Shown: positions 54,357 to 63,745 of the stretch, piece by piece
Layout of the letters: each line of letters begins with the position of its first letter
Position numbering within the stretch: the stretch's first letter is position 1
From: Alphaproteobacteria bacterium
GTDB taxonomy: Bacteria; Pseudomonadota; Alphaproteobacteria; UBA6615
DNA: 64,000 nt
Direction of reading: 5' to 3'
Assembly: GCA_002727315.1 (NCBI GenBank)
Contig: PBWR01000010.1
Coordinates: forward strand, 1-64,000
Notes under the pieces: model-generated
What the model saw: the letters and a program-made list of their open reading frames with translations, nothing else
What the model was told of the DNA's origin: nothing
The model's database searches: none
Position numbers and translations under genes: made by a program

Positions 54357-55751
54357 CTAGACCGTCGCCAGGTTGCCGCGTTGCGGCGTTGAATCGAACA
54401 GATCGAAAAGGTCCCGCAGGCGCGCGATCTCGCCGACATTCAGGGCGCTCTTGGCGGCCTTTCCGGCCTTGCCGCGCGGCGGTGTCAGCGCGTTTTCAAA
54501 ACCGAGTTTCTCGGCCTCCCGGAGACGCGCGTCGGGCTGGCCCACAGCACGCACCTCGCCGCCCAGCCCGATTTCACCGAAGACCACCGTGCGTGGTGGC
54601 AATGGCTGCTCGAGATGGGCCGAGACCAGTGCTGCGGCGACCGCGAGATCTGCCGCCGGTTCGCCCACCCGCAAACCGCCGGCAACATTCAGATAGACAT
54701 CATGGGCGCCCAGATTGAGCCCGCATCGGGTCTGCAGCACCGCGATGATCATGGCCAGCCGGCTGGAATCCCAACCGACCACGGCACGCCGCGGCGTGCC
54801 CAGCGGCGTCGGTGCCACGAGTGCCTGGATTTCCACCAGCAGAGGGCGGGTGCCCTCGATACCGGCAAAGACCGCTGAGCCGCTGGTCGTGTCGCTGTGC
54901 CCGGCGAGAAACAGCTCCGACGGGTTCTCGACTTCGGCCAGCCCGGCATCGGTCATCTCGAAAACACCGATCTCGTCGGTCGCGCCGAAGCGGTTCTTCA
55001 CCGCGCGGAGCAGGCGGAACTGGTTCGCCCGCTCGCCCTCGAAATACAACACGGCATCGACCATGTGCTCGAGCACCCGAGGGCCGGCGATTGAGCCCTC
55101 CTTGGTGACGTGTCCTACCAGAATGACCGTCAGGCCACGCCGCTTGGCGACCCGGATCAGCTCCTGGGCGCAGGTGCGCACCTGCGCCACCGTTCCCGGC
55201 GCGGAATCGAGGCTGTCGGCATACATGGTCTGAATGGAATCAATGATCGCGATTTCGGCCGCATCGCCGGTGTCGAGCGCCGCCAGGATATCGCGGATAT
55301 TGGTCGCCGAGGCCACATCCACCGGCGTGTCGGCCAGGCCCAGGCGGGCGGCGCGCAGCCGGATCTGATCGACGGCTTCCTCGCCGGAAATGTAGGCGAC
55401 GCGCACCCCGGATCGTGCCAGCAGGGCGGCTGCCTGAAGCAGGAGCGTGGATTTGCCGATTCCCGGATCGCCGCCCACGAGGAGTGCGGAGCCGGGCACC
55501 AGGCCGCCGCCGCACACCCGGTCGAGCTCGGCCAGGCCTGTCATCCGCCGCGGGCGTTCGTCGGGCGCGCCGTCGAGCGACGTAAACGCGACCGCCTTGC
55601 CTCCGGCCCTGGACACACCTTTCGGGATGGTGGCCTCGGTCGATTCCTCGACGATGGCGTTCCATTCGCCACAGGAATCGCAGCGCCCGGACCATTTTCC
55701 ATGGGTGGTGCCGCAGGATTGGCACACGAAATGGCTGGTTGCGCGCGCCAT
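54357..55751 (-). CDS. radA: DNA repair protein RadA
   Basis: RadA is a RecA-like helicase that extends branches in recombination intermediates. The 464-residue protein has a zinc finger (CQSCGTTHGKWSGRCDSCGEW), Walker A VGGDPGIGKSTLLLQ, the RadA-specific KNRFG motif (AVKNRFGATDEIG) and a C-terminal Lon-like domain. ATG 55751 is chosen because MARATSHFVCQSCG is the family start; the upstream frame overlaps mlaF. Confidence 0.96.
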   Translation of the reverse strand: MARATSHFVCQSCGTTHGKWSGRCDSCGEWNAIVEESTEATIPKGVSRAGGKAVAFTSLDGAPDERPRRMTGLAELDRVCGGGLVPGSALLVGGDPGIGKSTLLLQAAALLARSGVRVAYISGEEAVDQIRLRAARLGLADTPVDVASATNIRDILAALDTGDAAEIAIIDSIQTMYADSLDSAPGTVAQVRTCAQELIRVAKRRGLTVILVGHVTKEGSIAGPRVLEHMVDAVLYFEGERANQFRLLRAVKNRFGATDEIGVFEMTDAGLAEVENPSELFLAGHSDTTSGSAVFAGIEGTRPLLVEIQALVAPTPLGTPRRAVVGWDSSRLAMIIAVLQTRCGLNLGAHDVYLNVAGGLRVGEPAADLAVAAALVSAHLEQPLPPRTVVFGEIGLGGEVRAVGQPDARLREAEKLGFENALTPPRGKAGKAAKSALNVGEIARLRDLFDLFDSTPQRGNLATV

Positions 55752-55755
55752 TGCC

Positions 55756-56532
55756 TCAGACCGCGACCTGCAGCTGGATCGGCCCCACGGAGCGCCCGTT
55801 GATGAATTGGTCGACCATGTCATTTTCCGAACGGTCGATCTGCGCGACCGGACCATGCCAGACAATCCGTCCTTCGTAGATCATGGCGATATTGTCGGCG
55901 ATTCGCCTTGCGCTCGCCATGTCGTGGGTGATGGTGAGTGCGGTCGCCCCCAGGTCGCGCACGGATTTGACGATCAGGTTGTCGATGACGCTGCCCATGA
56001 TGGGGTCGAGCCCGGTCGTGGGTTCATCGAAAAACAGGATATCGGGGCGGGTGGCGATGGCCCGGGCGAGCCCGGCGCGTTTCTGCATTCCGCCCGACAG
56101 CTCCGCCGGGGAGCGGTCGGCGATGTCTGAGTCCAGGCCCACCAGGTTCATCGCCTCCAGGGCCGCAGTCCGGGCCTCAAGGCGCGCCATGCCCTGGCTC
56201 TGGACGAGCCCGAACGCGACGTTCTCCCAAACCGGCAGGCTGTCGAACAGCGCGGCCCCCTGGAACAGCATCCCGAACTTGCGGGTGATGCATTCACGCT
56301 CGTGTGGCGGAAGCCCGACGGTTTCCTCACCATCGACGAGAATGGAGCCCGAATCCGGCTCCAAAAGTCCGATGATGCACTTGATCAGGACCGATTTTCC
56401 GGTGCCTGAGCCGCCGATCACGGCAAGCGACTGGCCTTCGGCGACATCCAGATCAAGATCGCGCAAGACCCAGTTGCTGCCGAACGACTTGCAAAGGCCC
56501 CTGACGACGATCTTCGGGTTGCCATCCGTCAT
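55756..56532 (-). CDS. mlaF: Phospholipid ABC transporter ATPase MlaF
   Basis: A 258-residue ATPase of the Mla lipid transport complex, which keeps outer-membrane asymmetry. Walker A is VIGGSGTGKSVLIKC, signature LSGGMQKRAGLARAI, Walker B ILFFDEPTTGLDP and H-loop LTITHDM. Its ATG overlaps the mlaE stop by 4 bp. The substrate-binding MlaD is not in the window. Confidence 0.93.
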   Translation of the reverse strand: MTDGNPKIVVRGLCKSFGSNWVLRDLDLDVAEGQSLAVIGGSGTGKSVLIKCIIGLLEPDSGSILVDGEETVGLPPHERECITRKFGMLFQGAALFDSLPVWENVAFGLVQSQGMARLEARTAALEAMNLVGLDSDIADRSPAELSGGMQKRAGLARAIATRPDILFFDEPTTGLDPIMGSVIDNLIVKSVRDLGATALTITHDMASARRIADNIAMIYEGRIVWHGPVAQIDRSENDMVDQFINGRSVGPIQLQVAV

Positions 56533-57299
56533 GTCGCGAAGAACAGCGCGGTGATGATGAAGTTGAACAGAAGCAACAGGATCGAGGCGGACACGACGGC
56601 GTTCGTGGTCGCCTGACCAACGCCCTGGGCGCCGCCCTTGGAATGGTAGCCGTGGTAGGTGCCCATCAGCGCGACCAGGAAGCCGAACACGGCCGCCTTC
56701 ACCAGGCCGGATATGAAGCCTGTTGCGTCAAGCCCGTCCCAGGTGCTCTTGAGATAGGTCGTCGGGTTGAATCCGAAATCATAGATCGAGACGATGAATC
56801 CGCCGAGTACGCCGATGATGTCCGCGAGGATGACCAGCAGCGGCAGCATGGCAATTCCGGCGATCAGGCGCGGCGCGATCAGGTACTTGAACGGGTTTGT
56901 CGACAAGGTGGTGAGCGCGTCGATCTGCTCTGTGACGCGCATGGTCCCGATTTCGGCGGCCATCGCCGCGCCGACGCGGCCAGCGACCATCAGGCCGGCG
57001 AGAACCGGCCCCAGTTCGCGGGTGATCCCCCAGACCACCACGTTGGCGATGGTCGCCTCGCCGGCGAAGCTGAATCCGTTGAAGCTCTGCAGCGCCAGGA
57101 CGGCGCCGGTGAAGATCGCGGTCAGCCCGACCACCGGCAACGAGTAGTAACCGATCTCGATCATCTGCTGGACTATCAGCCGGGGATAGAAAGGTGGACG
57201 CACGCAGTGATACAGGCCGACGACGGCAAAGACGGTGATCTGGCCGATCAAGGCGAATGTCGAGATCGTGGCGCGGCCAATGGATGCCAGGAAGCGCAT
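56529..57299 (-). CDS. mlaE: Phospholipid ABC transporter permease MlaE
   Basis: A 256-residue inner-membrane protein with five or six helices. The conserved MlaE stretches are GYYSLPVVGLTAIFTGAVLA, VVWGITRELGPVLAGLMVAG, RVGAAMAAEIGTMRVTEQID and ALTTLSTNPFKYLIAPRLIA. It forms the membrane core for MlaF. It begins 2 bp behind the alr stop, so it is in the dnaB-alr transcript. Confidence 0.93.
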   Translation of the reverse strand: MRFLASIGRATISTFALIGQITVFAVVGLYHCVRPPFYPRLIVQQMIEIGYYSLPVVGLTAIFTGAVLALQSFNGFSFAGEATIANVVVWGITRELGPVLAGLMVAGRVGAAMAAEIGTMRVTEQIDALTTLSTNPFKYLIAPRLIAGIAMLPLLVILADIIGVLGGFIVSIYDFGFNPTTYLKSTWDGLDATGFISGLVKAAVFGFLVALMGTYHGYHSKGGAQGVGQATTNAVVSASILLLLFNFIITALFFAT

Positions 57300-57301
57300 C
57301 G

Positions 57302-58441
57302 TCAGCCCCTTGCGCCCAGATATTCGCGCTGCAGGCGGGCGCCCAGCTGGGTCAGAATCTCGTAACCGATGGTTCCCGCGGCATCGGCCAGATCGTCGGG
57401 CGCCGCGTTGGGGCCCAGCAGTTCGACCGTCTGGCCGGGTTGTGTCAGTTCCGGTGGCAGGTCGCTCACGTCGATTGTGATCAGATCCATCGAAATCCGT
57501 CCGACTAGTGGTGCCGCCTGTCCGGCGATGTAGGCGCTCATGCTGTTCCCCTCCGGATTTCCGGCGGCGCGGGGGTAACCATCGGCATAACCCGTCGCAA
57601 GCGTGGCAATTCGGCCGGTTCGGGCGACCCGATGGGCGGCACCGTATCCAACGGTCATGGGGGTGTCAACGTCGCGGACCTGCACGATTTTCGTATGAAT
57701 TTCAACAACTTGTCTCATTGGGTTGGCCGATCCTGAGTCGGGGCGCAGGCCGTACAGCGCCGCGCCGGGCCGCACCACGTCAAAGTGATATTCCGGCCCC
57801 AGGAACACGCCGGGAGAGTTGGCCAGGCTGGCCCGAACCGGCCCTGTGACCGGTTCAAGTGCGGTTCTAGTCAATGCGAACAGCTTCTGCTGGGCCGCGT
57901 TCATGGGGTGGTCCGGCTGATCGGCGCAGGCGAGATGGCTCATCAGCGTCGCGATCGTGATGCCGGACAGCCGGTCAGGGTCGGCGATGAGGGTTTCGAT
58001 GTCCCGCGGAACAAGGCCGAGCCGATTCATGCCGGTATCGATGTGAAGCCAGGCGGGTGCAGCTTCGGCGATCCTGGCGTTTGCCCAGGTCTCGATCTGC
58101 GCCAGGCTGTTCAGGGTCGGGCTCAGACGGGATGCGGAAAAGCTGTCCAGGTTGGACGCTTCGGGTCCGTTGAGCACGACGATCTCGGCTTCGGAGAGGA
58201 TACCGCGAAGGTTTCGACCCTCTGCCGCCGTTGCGACGAAGAAGGTGGTGCAGCCGGCATCGGACAATGCCCGCGCGACGGGTTCGATGCCGAGTCCATA
58301 GGCATCCGCCTTCACGGCCGCGCCGACACTGGCGTCGGGGCATTGTGTCTGAATCAGGCGGTAATTTTCCGCGATGGCGTCCAGATCGACGATCACGACG
58401 GCTCCGGCATCCCCCGGAATGAGGATATCGCGCGCGGACAA
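57302..58441 (-). CDS. alr: Alanine racemase
   Basis: Alr interconverts L- and D-alanine for peptidoglycan using PLP. The 379-residue protein has the PLP lysine in VGAAVKADAYGLG, the N-terminal TIM barrel (LHIDTGMNRLGL, MSHLACAD), and the catalytic tyrosine region MTVGYGAAHRVART in the C-terminal domain, followed by DLITIDVSDLP. The gene lies 4 bp after dnaB. Catabolic and biosynthetic forms cannot be distinguished by eye. Confidence 0.95.
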   Translation of the reverse strand: MSARDILIPGDAGAVVIVDLDAIAENYRLIQTQCPDASVGAAVKADAYGLGIEPVARALSDAGCTTFFVATAAEGRNLRGILSEAEIVVLNGPEASNLDSFSASRLSPTLNSLAQIETWANARIAEAAPAWLHIDTGMNRLGLVPRDIETLIADPDRLSGITIATLMSHLACADQPDHPMNAAQQKLFALTRTALEPVTGPVRASLANSPGVFLGPEYHFDVVRPGAALYGLRPDSGSANPMRQVVEIHTKIVQVRDVDTPMTVGYGAAHRVARTGRIATLATGYADGYPRAAGNPEGNSMSAYIAGQAAPLVGRISMDLITIDVSDLPPELTQPGQTVELLGPNAAPDDLADAAGTIGYEILTQLGARLQREYLGARG

Positions 58442-58445
58442 AGCT

Positions 58446-59996
58446 CTAGAACCGGTCCTCGGGCAGGTAGTCGTCCGGCGCGAGGTCGGCGAACTGGGTG
58501 TAATCGCCGTTGAACTGGAGCGTCACCGTGCCGATCGGGCCGTGGCGTTGTTTGGCGACGATGACCTCGGCCTTGTTGCGGCATTGCTCCAGCAGCTCGT
58601 TGAACCGCTGTTCGCGCTCGAGATAGGTTTCCTGCTTCTCGTTGTCGCGCGGCGTCGGGCGCTCGCGCTCCTTGTAGTATTCCTCGCGGTAGATGAACGA
58701 GACGACATCGGCATCCTGCTCGATCGAACCGGATTCGCGCAGATCGGACAGTTGCGGGCGCTTGTCCTCGCGCTGTTCGACGGCGCGGGAGAGCTGGCTC
58801 AGCGCGATGACCGGCACGTCCAGTTCCTTCGCCAGCGCCTTCAGGCCGCGGGTGATCTGGGAGACTTCCTGCACCCGGTTGTCGCCGCGGCTGTTGGCGG
58901 GCGGATTGATGAGCTGCAGATAGTCGACGATGATTAGGCTCAGCCCGTGCTGGCGCTTGAGCCGCCGCGCGCGGGTCCTGATCTGCGCGATCGTCAGCGC
59001 CGGCGTGTCGTCGATGAACAGCTTCAGGCCGTGCAGGGCTTGTGACACCGCGAACACCCGATTGTATTCCTCTTCGCGGACATCGCCGCGGCGGATTGCG
59101 TCTGAACGCACATGTGCCTGTTCGGAAATAATACGCGTCGCCAGCTGTTCGGCTGACATTTCCAGGGAAAAGAACGCGACGCTCTCGGTTTCCTCGATGT
59201 CGGTGCCGTCAGGACCCTCGGAACGCTGCTTCGAGGAGGCGGCGTGGTAGGCAATGTTGGTGGCAAACGCGGTTTTTCCCATGGATGGGCGGCCGGCGAT
59301 GATGATCAGGTCGGATTGGTGCAGGCCGCCGATCAGCTTGTCGATGTCGGTGAAGCCGGTCGGAACCCCGACGATCTGCCCGTCGCGCTTGTAGGCGGCG
59401 GCGGCCATGTCGATGGCGCCGGTGACGGCGCTCTTGAAGTCCCGGAACCCGGTTTCTGTCGAGCCCTGCTCGGCAAGCTGGAACAGCAGCTCCTCGGCGT
59501 GCTCGATCTGGGTCGGGGCCGGTGTCTCGAGCTCGTGCTCGTAGGCGTCGTTGACGACCCGGCTGCCGATATCGATGAGCTCCCGGCGCAGGAAGCAGTC
59601 ATACACTTCGCGGCCCAGATCCTGGGCGTTCTGGACCGTGATGACGGCGTTCGCCAGCTCCGCGATGTAGGCCTGGCCGCCGATCGCCTGCAAATCCGCG
59701 TCGTTCTTGAAGTAGTTCTTCAACGTCACCGGGTCGGCGATCTGGCCGTGCTCGATCAGGTGGGCGCAGGCCTCGTAGACGCGGGCGTGGGCCGGATCGG
59801 CGAAATGCTCGGGCAGCAGATATTCCTGCACCCGCTCGAACGAGCGATTGTTGACCAGAATCGCGCCCAACAGCGCCATCTCCGCCTCGAAATTGTGCGG
59901 CGGCGAGCGGAATCCGATCTCTTCCCCATCGCCGTGCAGTGGCGTGATGTTGGCGGCTTCGTCCGCCATCGAATCTGTCATGTCGCTCGTGCTCAT
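58446..59996 (-). CDS. dnaB: Replicative DNA helicase
   Basis: The hexameric helicase that unwinds DNA at the fork. The 516-residue protein has the N-terminal domain (FEAEMALLGAILVNNRSFER), a linker, and a RecA-like motor with Walker A IAGRPSMGKTAFATNIA, Walker B LIIVDYLQLI and the final motif GPIGTVTLQFNGDYTQF. It is slightly longer than E. coli DnaB (471), with extra N-terminal residues. No intein is present. It begins the dnaB-alr-mlaEF-radA-cvpA-purF run. Confidence 0.97.
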   Translation of the reverse strand: MSTSDMTDSMADEAANITPLHGDGEEIGFRSPPHNFEAEMALLGAILVNNRSFERVQEYLLPEHFADPAHARVYEACAHLIEHGQIADPVTLKNYFKNDADLQAIGGQAYIAELANAVITVQNAQDLGREVYDCFLRRELIDIGSRVVNDAYEHELETPAPTQIEHAEELLFQLAEQGSTETGFRDFKSAVTGAIDMAAAAYKRDGQIVGVPTGFTDIDKLIGGLHQSDLIIIAGRPSMGKTAFATNIAYHAASSKQRSEGPDGTDIEETESVAFFSLEMSAEQLATRIISEQAHVRSDAIRRGDVREEEYNRVFAVSQALHGLKLFIDDTPALTIAQIRTRARRLKRQHGLSLIIVDYLQLINPPANSRGDNRVQEVSQITRGLKALAKELDVPVIALSQLSRAVEQREDKRPQLSDLRESGSIEQDADVVSFIYREEYYKERERPTPRDNEKQETYLEREQRFNELLEQCRNKAEVIVAKQRHGPIGTVTLQFNGDYTQFADLAPDDYLPEDRF

Positions 59997-60206
59997 GGCA
60001 ACGCACCCTACTGATGCTTGCGGCCCATGAGTGTACTCTTGTTCAGTGAGTCTGGTGGAACCTGAGGATAAGCCTGTCCACGGGCCCCTGATTTTCCCTT
60101 GCGACTTCCGGAAATCTGAAGAACCGACTTCGCCGATGGCTGGTCCGGCTGCACTTCGGGTCTATATTGCGCTGACAGGACAACGCTTTCGGGGGAGATC
60201 AAGACA

Positions 60207-61187
60207 ATGCGCGCAGTCTGGTATGAAGAGTTCGGCCCTGCCGGGGAGATATTCCAGGTCGGCGAGACGAAGACGCCGGCCGCGGAGCCCGGAGAAGTTC
60301 TGGTGCGGGTGCACGCGTCGGGAATCAACCCCCTCGACGTGAAACGGCGCGCCGGCGATCGCGGCCCGATGATGGGCGACATCATGATCCCGCATTTCGA
60401 CGGGGCGGGCGTGATCGAGGCGGTGGGCGCGGATGTGGACCCGGGCCGTGTCGGCGAACGGGTCTGGCTTTATGAAGGCCATATGCGCCGGGCCCTGGGG
60501 ACAGCGGCCGAGTACATCGCCATCGATGCCTCGCGCGCCAGTGTTCTGCCGGACAGCCAGAGTTTTGCCGAAGGGGCCTGCCTAGGCATTCCCGCGATGA
60601 CTGCCCACGCGCTGGTCTACAATGACGGGCCCGTCGACGGACAGACCATCCTGGTCACCGGTGCGGCGGGTGCCGTGGGCAATTATGCCGTCCAGATGGC
60701 TCGCAACGGCGGTGCAACTGTGATCGGCACCGTCAGTTCCGATGAAAAGGCGGCCCGGGCCCAGGAAGATGGCGCCACCCACACGATCAACTACAAGGCC
60801 GAAGATGTCGCGGCCCGGGTCAAGGAATTGACCGACGGGAAGGGGGTCGACCGGGTAGTCGAGGTCGAACTCGGCGGAAACATAGAGACCACGGTCAAGA
60901 TCCTCAAGACCAGTGCTGTGATCGCGGCGTATGCTTCGATGGCCGAGCCGGTGGTGCCCTATCCGTTCTATACGCTCCTCATGAAAGCGCCGACCCTGCA
61001 CATCATCGGCTGCTTCACCATGTCCGAAGACTTCAAACAGCAGAGCGTGGCCGATATCTCGCGCTGGATGGCGGAGGGGAAACTCACCAGTCGGGTGGCC
61101 GGCGAATTCCCGCTGGAAGAGATCGCCGCGGCCCATGAGATGGTCGAGGGCGGCCGCCAGGTCGGCGGCGTGGTGGTGACGCTCTAG
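60207..61187 (+). CDS. Zinc-type quinone oxidoreductase (MDR superfamily)
   Basis: A 326-residue NADPH-dependent reductase of the quinone oxidoreductase branch. It opens MRAVWYEEFGPAGEIFQVGE, lacks zinc ligands, and has the nucleotide motif ILVTGAAGAVGNYAVQMARN. It likely reduces quinones or enones; the substrate is unknown. Its stop overlaps the stop of the DUF188 gene on the other strand by 4 bp. Confidence 0.9.
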   Translation: MRAVWYEEFGPAGEIFQVGETKTPAAEPGEVLVRVHASGINPLDVKRRAGDRGPMMGDIMIPHFDGAGVIEAVGADVDPGRVGERVWLYEGHMRRALGTAAEYIAIDASRASVLPDSQSFAEGACLGIPAMTAHALVYNDGPVDGQTILVTGAAGAVGNYAVQMARNGGATVIGTVSSDEKAARAQEDGATHTINYKAEDVAARVKELTDGKGVDRVVEVELGGNIETTVKILKTSAVIAAYASMAEPVVPYPFYTLLMKAPTLHIIGCFTMSEDFKQQSVADISRWMAEGKLTSRVAGEFPLEEIAAAHEMVEGGRQVGGVVVTL

Positions 61188-61636
61188 CCGCGCTTGATCG
61201 CCTGCACTGTAGTTTCCAGTGCCTGCAGGAATGCCGAGCGGTCCTGCTTGGAAAAGGCCCGCGGGCCCCGGGTCGTCTCGCCGGCCGAGCGCAGGTCCGT
61301 CATCAGGTCGCGGGTCGCCAGGGCCATACCGATCGACGCTTTGTCGAGCACCTTGCCGTTGGGGCGTAACGCGCGGGCATCGGCCTTGATACAGCGGTCG
61401 GCCAGCGGAATATCCTGGGTGACGACGATATCCCCGGGCCCGATCCGTTCGGCGATCCAGTCGTCGGCCATATCGGCACCGTCCGACACTACGGTCTGGG
61501 TGACCAAAGGGTGGCCGTGGAACCCGAACATGCCGCTGTTCGAGACCAGATGGACGCGCAATTGATGGCGTTCTGCCACGCGCACGATCTCATCCTTGAC
61601 CGGGCAGGCATCGGCATCGACGTAGATTTCGGGCAT
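61184..61636 (-). CDS. YaiI/YqxD family protein (DUF188)
   Basis: A 150-residue protein with the family core MPEIYVDADACPVKDEIVRV, VVSDGADMADDWIAERI and DIVVTQDIPLADRCI. The fold resembles PIN-type nucleases, and acidic residues D7, D9 and D-x-x-L are kept, but no activity is established. ATG 61636 restores the standard start. It follows the cfa gene by 20 bp. Confidence 0.9.
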   Translation of the reverse strand: MPEIYVDADACPVKDEIVRVAERHQLRVHLVSNSGMFGFHGHPLVTQTVVSDGADMADDWIAERIGPGDIVVTQDIPLADRCIKADARALRPNGKVLDKASIGMALATRDLMTDLRSAGETTRGPRAFSKQDRSAFLQALETTVQAIKRG

Positions 61637-61656
61637 CGGCGGTGGCGTGAAGATTT

Positions 61657-62889
61657 CTATTCCGCGGCCTTGGTTCCCCCGGCGGCGATCGAACGTTCCC
61701 AGTCGGTGATGTAGTCGCGGGTGAGGGGCACGGCGTCCTGGTGCTTCGCGATCTGGATCTGGAAGACCATCTGGCCCATGCGCCGGAAGGCGATCTCGCA
61801 ACCGATGAGATAGAACTCCCACATCCGGCAGAACCGCTCGTCATAGAGCGCTGCGGCCTTCTCACGCTGGGCCATGAACCGGTCGTACCAGTGGTGCAGG
61901 GTCTCGGCGTAATGCAGGCGCAGGATCTCGATGTCGGTGACCCACAGGCCCGCCTTCTCGATGGCCGCCAGTGTTTCCGACAGGGCCGGTGTGTAGCCGC
62001 CCGGGAAGATGTACTTGCGCAGCCAGGGGTTGGTGGAACCCGGCGGCTCCATGCGCCCGATCGAATGCAGCAGGAAGACCCCGTCATCCTTGAGCAGCTG
62101 CTTGGTCTTGCGGAAGAATTCCAGATAGTGGCCGGCGCCCACATGTTCGAACATGCCGACAGACACAATCCGATCATAGAACTCGTGCTCGTCGCGATAG
62201 TCCTGCAGCTTGAACTGCACCCGGTCCGCCAGGCCGGCATCGGCCGCGCGCTGCTGGCTGACCTTGTGCTGTTCCTTCGACAGGGTCACACCGGTCACGT
62301 TCGCGCCGGCGGTCTTGGCGAGATACAGCCCCATGCCGCCCCAGCCCGATCCGATATCGAGGACCTTCCGGCCCGGTTCGTTGAGCAGAAGCTTGGCGGC
62401 GATATGGCGCTTCTTGTCAGCCTGTGCACGCTCCAGATCGTCATGGGAGCCATCGAAATAGGCACACGAATACTGACGGTCCTGGTCAAGGAACATGTCG
62501 TACAGATCGTCCGACAGGTCGTAATGATGTGCGACGTTCTTCTGCGCCTTGCCCACCGGGTTGTACTGCTGCAGACGCCGGAACATGCGGCTGACGCTTC
62601 CGGTGAAGTTAGATAACCAGTGATCCTCGAAGGTTTCGATGTTGCGGCCGACAAGGTCGAGCAGGTCATAGAGCGTGCCCTCCTCGATGGTCAGGGTACC
62701 ATCCATGAAGGCTTCGCCAACGGCCAGGCGCGGGTGCACGAGGAGCCGGCGCTCGGTCGCCCGGTCGTGCAGGCGTATCGTGACATGGGGCGCCTCACCG
62801 TTGCCGAAACGGTGCTGCTTGCCGCCTGAATCGATCAGGCCAAAGTCCCCTATATCGATGATTCCGTCGAGAAACCGCGCCAGAAGCAT
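61657..62889 (-). CDS. cfa: Cyclopropane-fatty-acyl-phospholipid synthase
   Basis: Cfa adds a methylene from SAM across double bonds of membrane lipids, often in stationary or acid stress. The 410-residue protein has SAM motif VLDIGSGWGGMGLYLAKTAG, the lipid-binding segments AYFDGSHDDLERAQADKKRH and YVPGMF-like VSVGMFEHVGAGHYLEFFRK, and YIFPGGYTPALSETLAAIEK. Length is normal; ATG 62889 is chosen over 62907. Confidence 0.94.
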   Translation of the reverse strand: MLLARFLDGIIDIGDFGLIDSGGKQHRFGNGEAPHVTIRLHDRATERRLLVHPRLAVGEAFMDGTLTIEEGTLYDLLDLVGRNIETFEDHWLSNFTGSVSRMFRRLQQYNPVGKAQKNVAHHYDLSDDLYDMFLDQDRQYSCAYFDGSHDDLERAQADKKRHIAAKLLLNEPGRKVLDIGSGWGGMGLYLAKTAGANVTGVTLSKEQHKVSQQRAADAGLADRVQFKLQDYRDEHEFYDRIVSVGMFEHVGAGHYLEFFRKTKQLLKDDGVFLLHSIGRMEPPGSTNPWLRKYIFPGGYTPALSETLAAIEKAGLWVTDIEILRLHYAETLHHWYDRFMAQREKAAALYDERFCRMWEFYLIGCEIAFRRMGQMVFQIQIAKHQDAVPLTRDYITDWERSIAAGGTKAAE

Positions 62890-62973
62890 CGCAACCCCCC
62901 GTATCAAAAATTCTTACGAAGCTGCCTAAAGGCTAGCAAAACCGGCAAACCGGGGCAAAACACGGAATTGCGT

Positions 62974-63744
62974 TCAGGTTTTGATCTCTTCACCGGATTC
63001 CGTGTCGCCCGCATCCTCGTCGCTTGCGTCCTCGGTAGCGCTTTCCTCCGCGCTGCTCACTTCGGTTTCGCCTTCCGCGTCTCCGGCCTCGGCCGCTTCG
63101 GTATTCTCGTCCGCCTCCTCGGCGATGCGCTCCGCGACGTCTTCCTCGACCATGCCCTCGACGGCTTCGGCTTCCGCGGCCTTGTCGTCGGCAATCGCGA
63201 GCGCCTCATCGGCCAGCGCAACCGCGGTCTCGGCCGCTTCGGCCTCGTCGGCGATCTGGGTTATCGACTGGCCGTGAGCGCGCTGGCTCTCGGCTTCGTC
63301 CTCGGTGCGTGCGACGTTGATCACCAGTTCGACCGACACCTCGGGGTGGAGCGAAATCCGAATCGGGTGCAGCCCCAGTTCCTTGATCGCACGGTCCAGG
63401 AGCACCTGGCCGCGCCCGACCGTGACACCGGTCTCGGTCACGGAATCGGCGATGTCGCGAGCGCTGACCGAGCCATAGAGCTGGCCGCTGTCACCCGCCT
63501 GGCGGATCAGCACAACATCGAGCGCCTCGATCTTGCCTGCGACAGCCTCGGCTTCTTCACGCCGCTGGAGGTTTTCGGCCTCCAGCTGGGCGCGCTGGGA
63601 TTCAAAATGTGCCCGGTTGCCGTCTGTGGCGCGCAGCGCTTTCTTCTGCGGCAACAGGAAATTGCGGGCATAGCCCGCTTTCACGGTGACCACGTCGCCC
63701 ATTTGACCGAGCTTTTCGATACGTTCGAGAAGAATTACTTCCAT
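62974..63744 (-). CDS. rplI: 50S ribosomal protein L9 with a long acidic tail
   Basis: L9 spans the ribosome surface from the L1 region. Residues 1-150 are ordinary: [20 protein letters not shown] with [19 protein letters not shown], then the central helix and the [16 protein letters not shown] domain. Beyond this lies ~105 extra residues almost wholly of E, A, D, T and S ([40 protein letters not shown]). Alphaproteobacterial L9 often has a tail, but this one is long (256 residues total). ATG 63744 lies directly after an AGGAGG. Confidence 0.95.
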   Translation of the reverse strand: MEVILLERIEKLGQMGDVVTVKAGYARNFLLPQKKALRATDGNRAHFESQRAQLEAENLQRREEAEAVAGKIEALDVVLIRQAGDSGQLYGSVSARDIADSVTETGVTVGRGQVLLDRAIKELGLHPIRISLHPEVSVELVINVARTEDEAESQRAHGQSITQIADEAEAAETAVALADEALAIADDKAAEAEAVEGMVEEDVAERIAEEADENTEAAEAGDAEGETEVSSAEESATEDASDEDAGDTESGEEIKT

Positions 63745-63745
63745 G

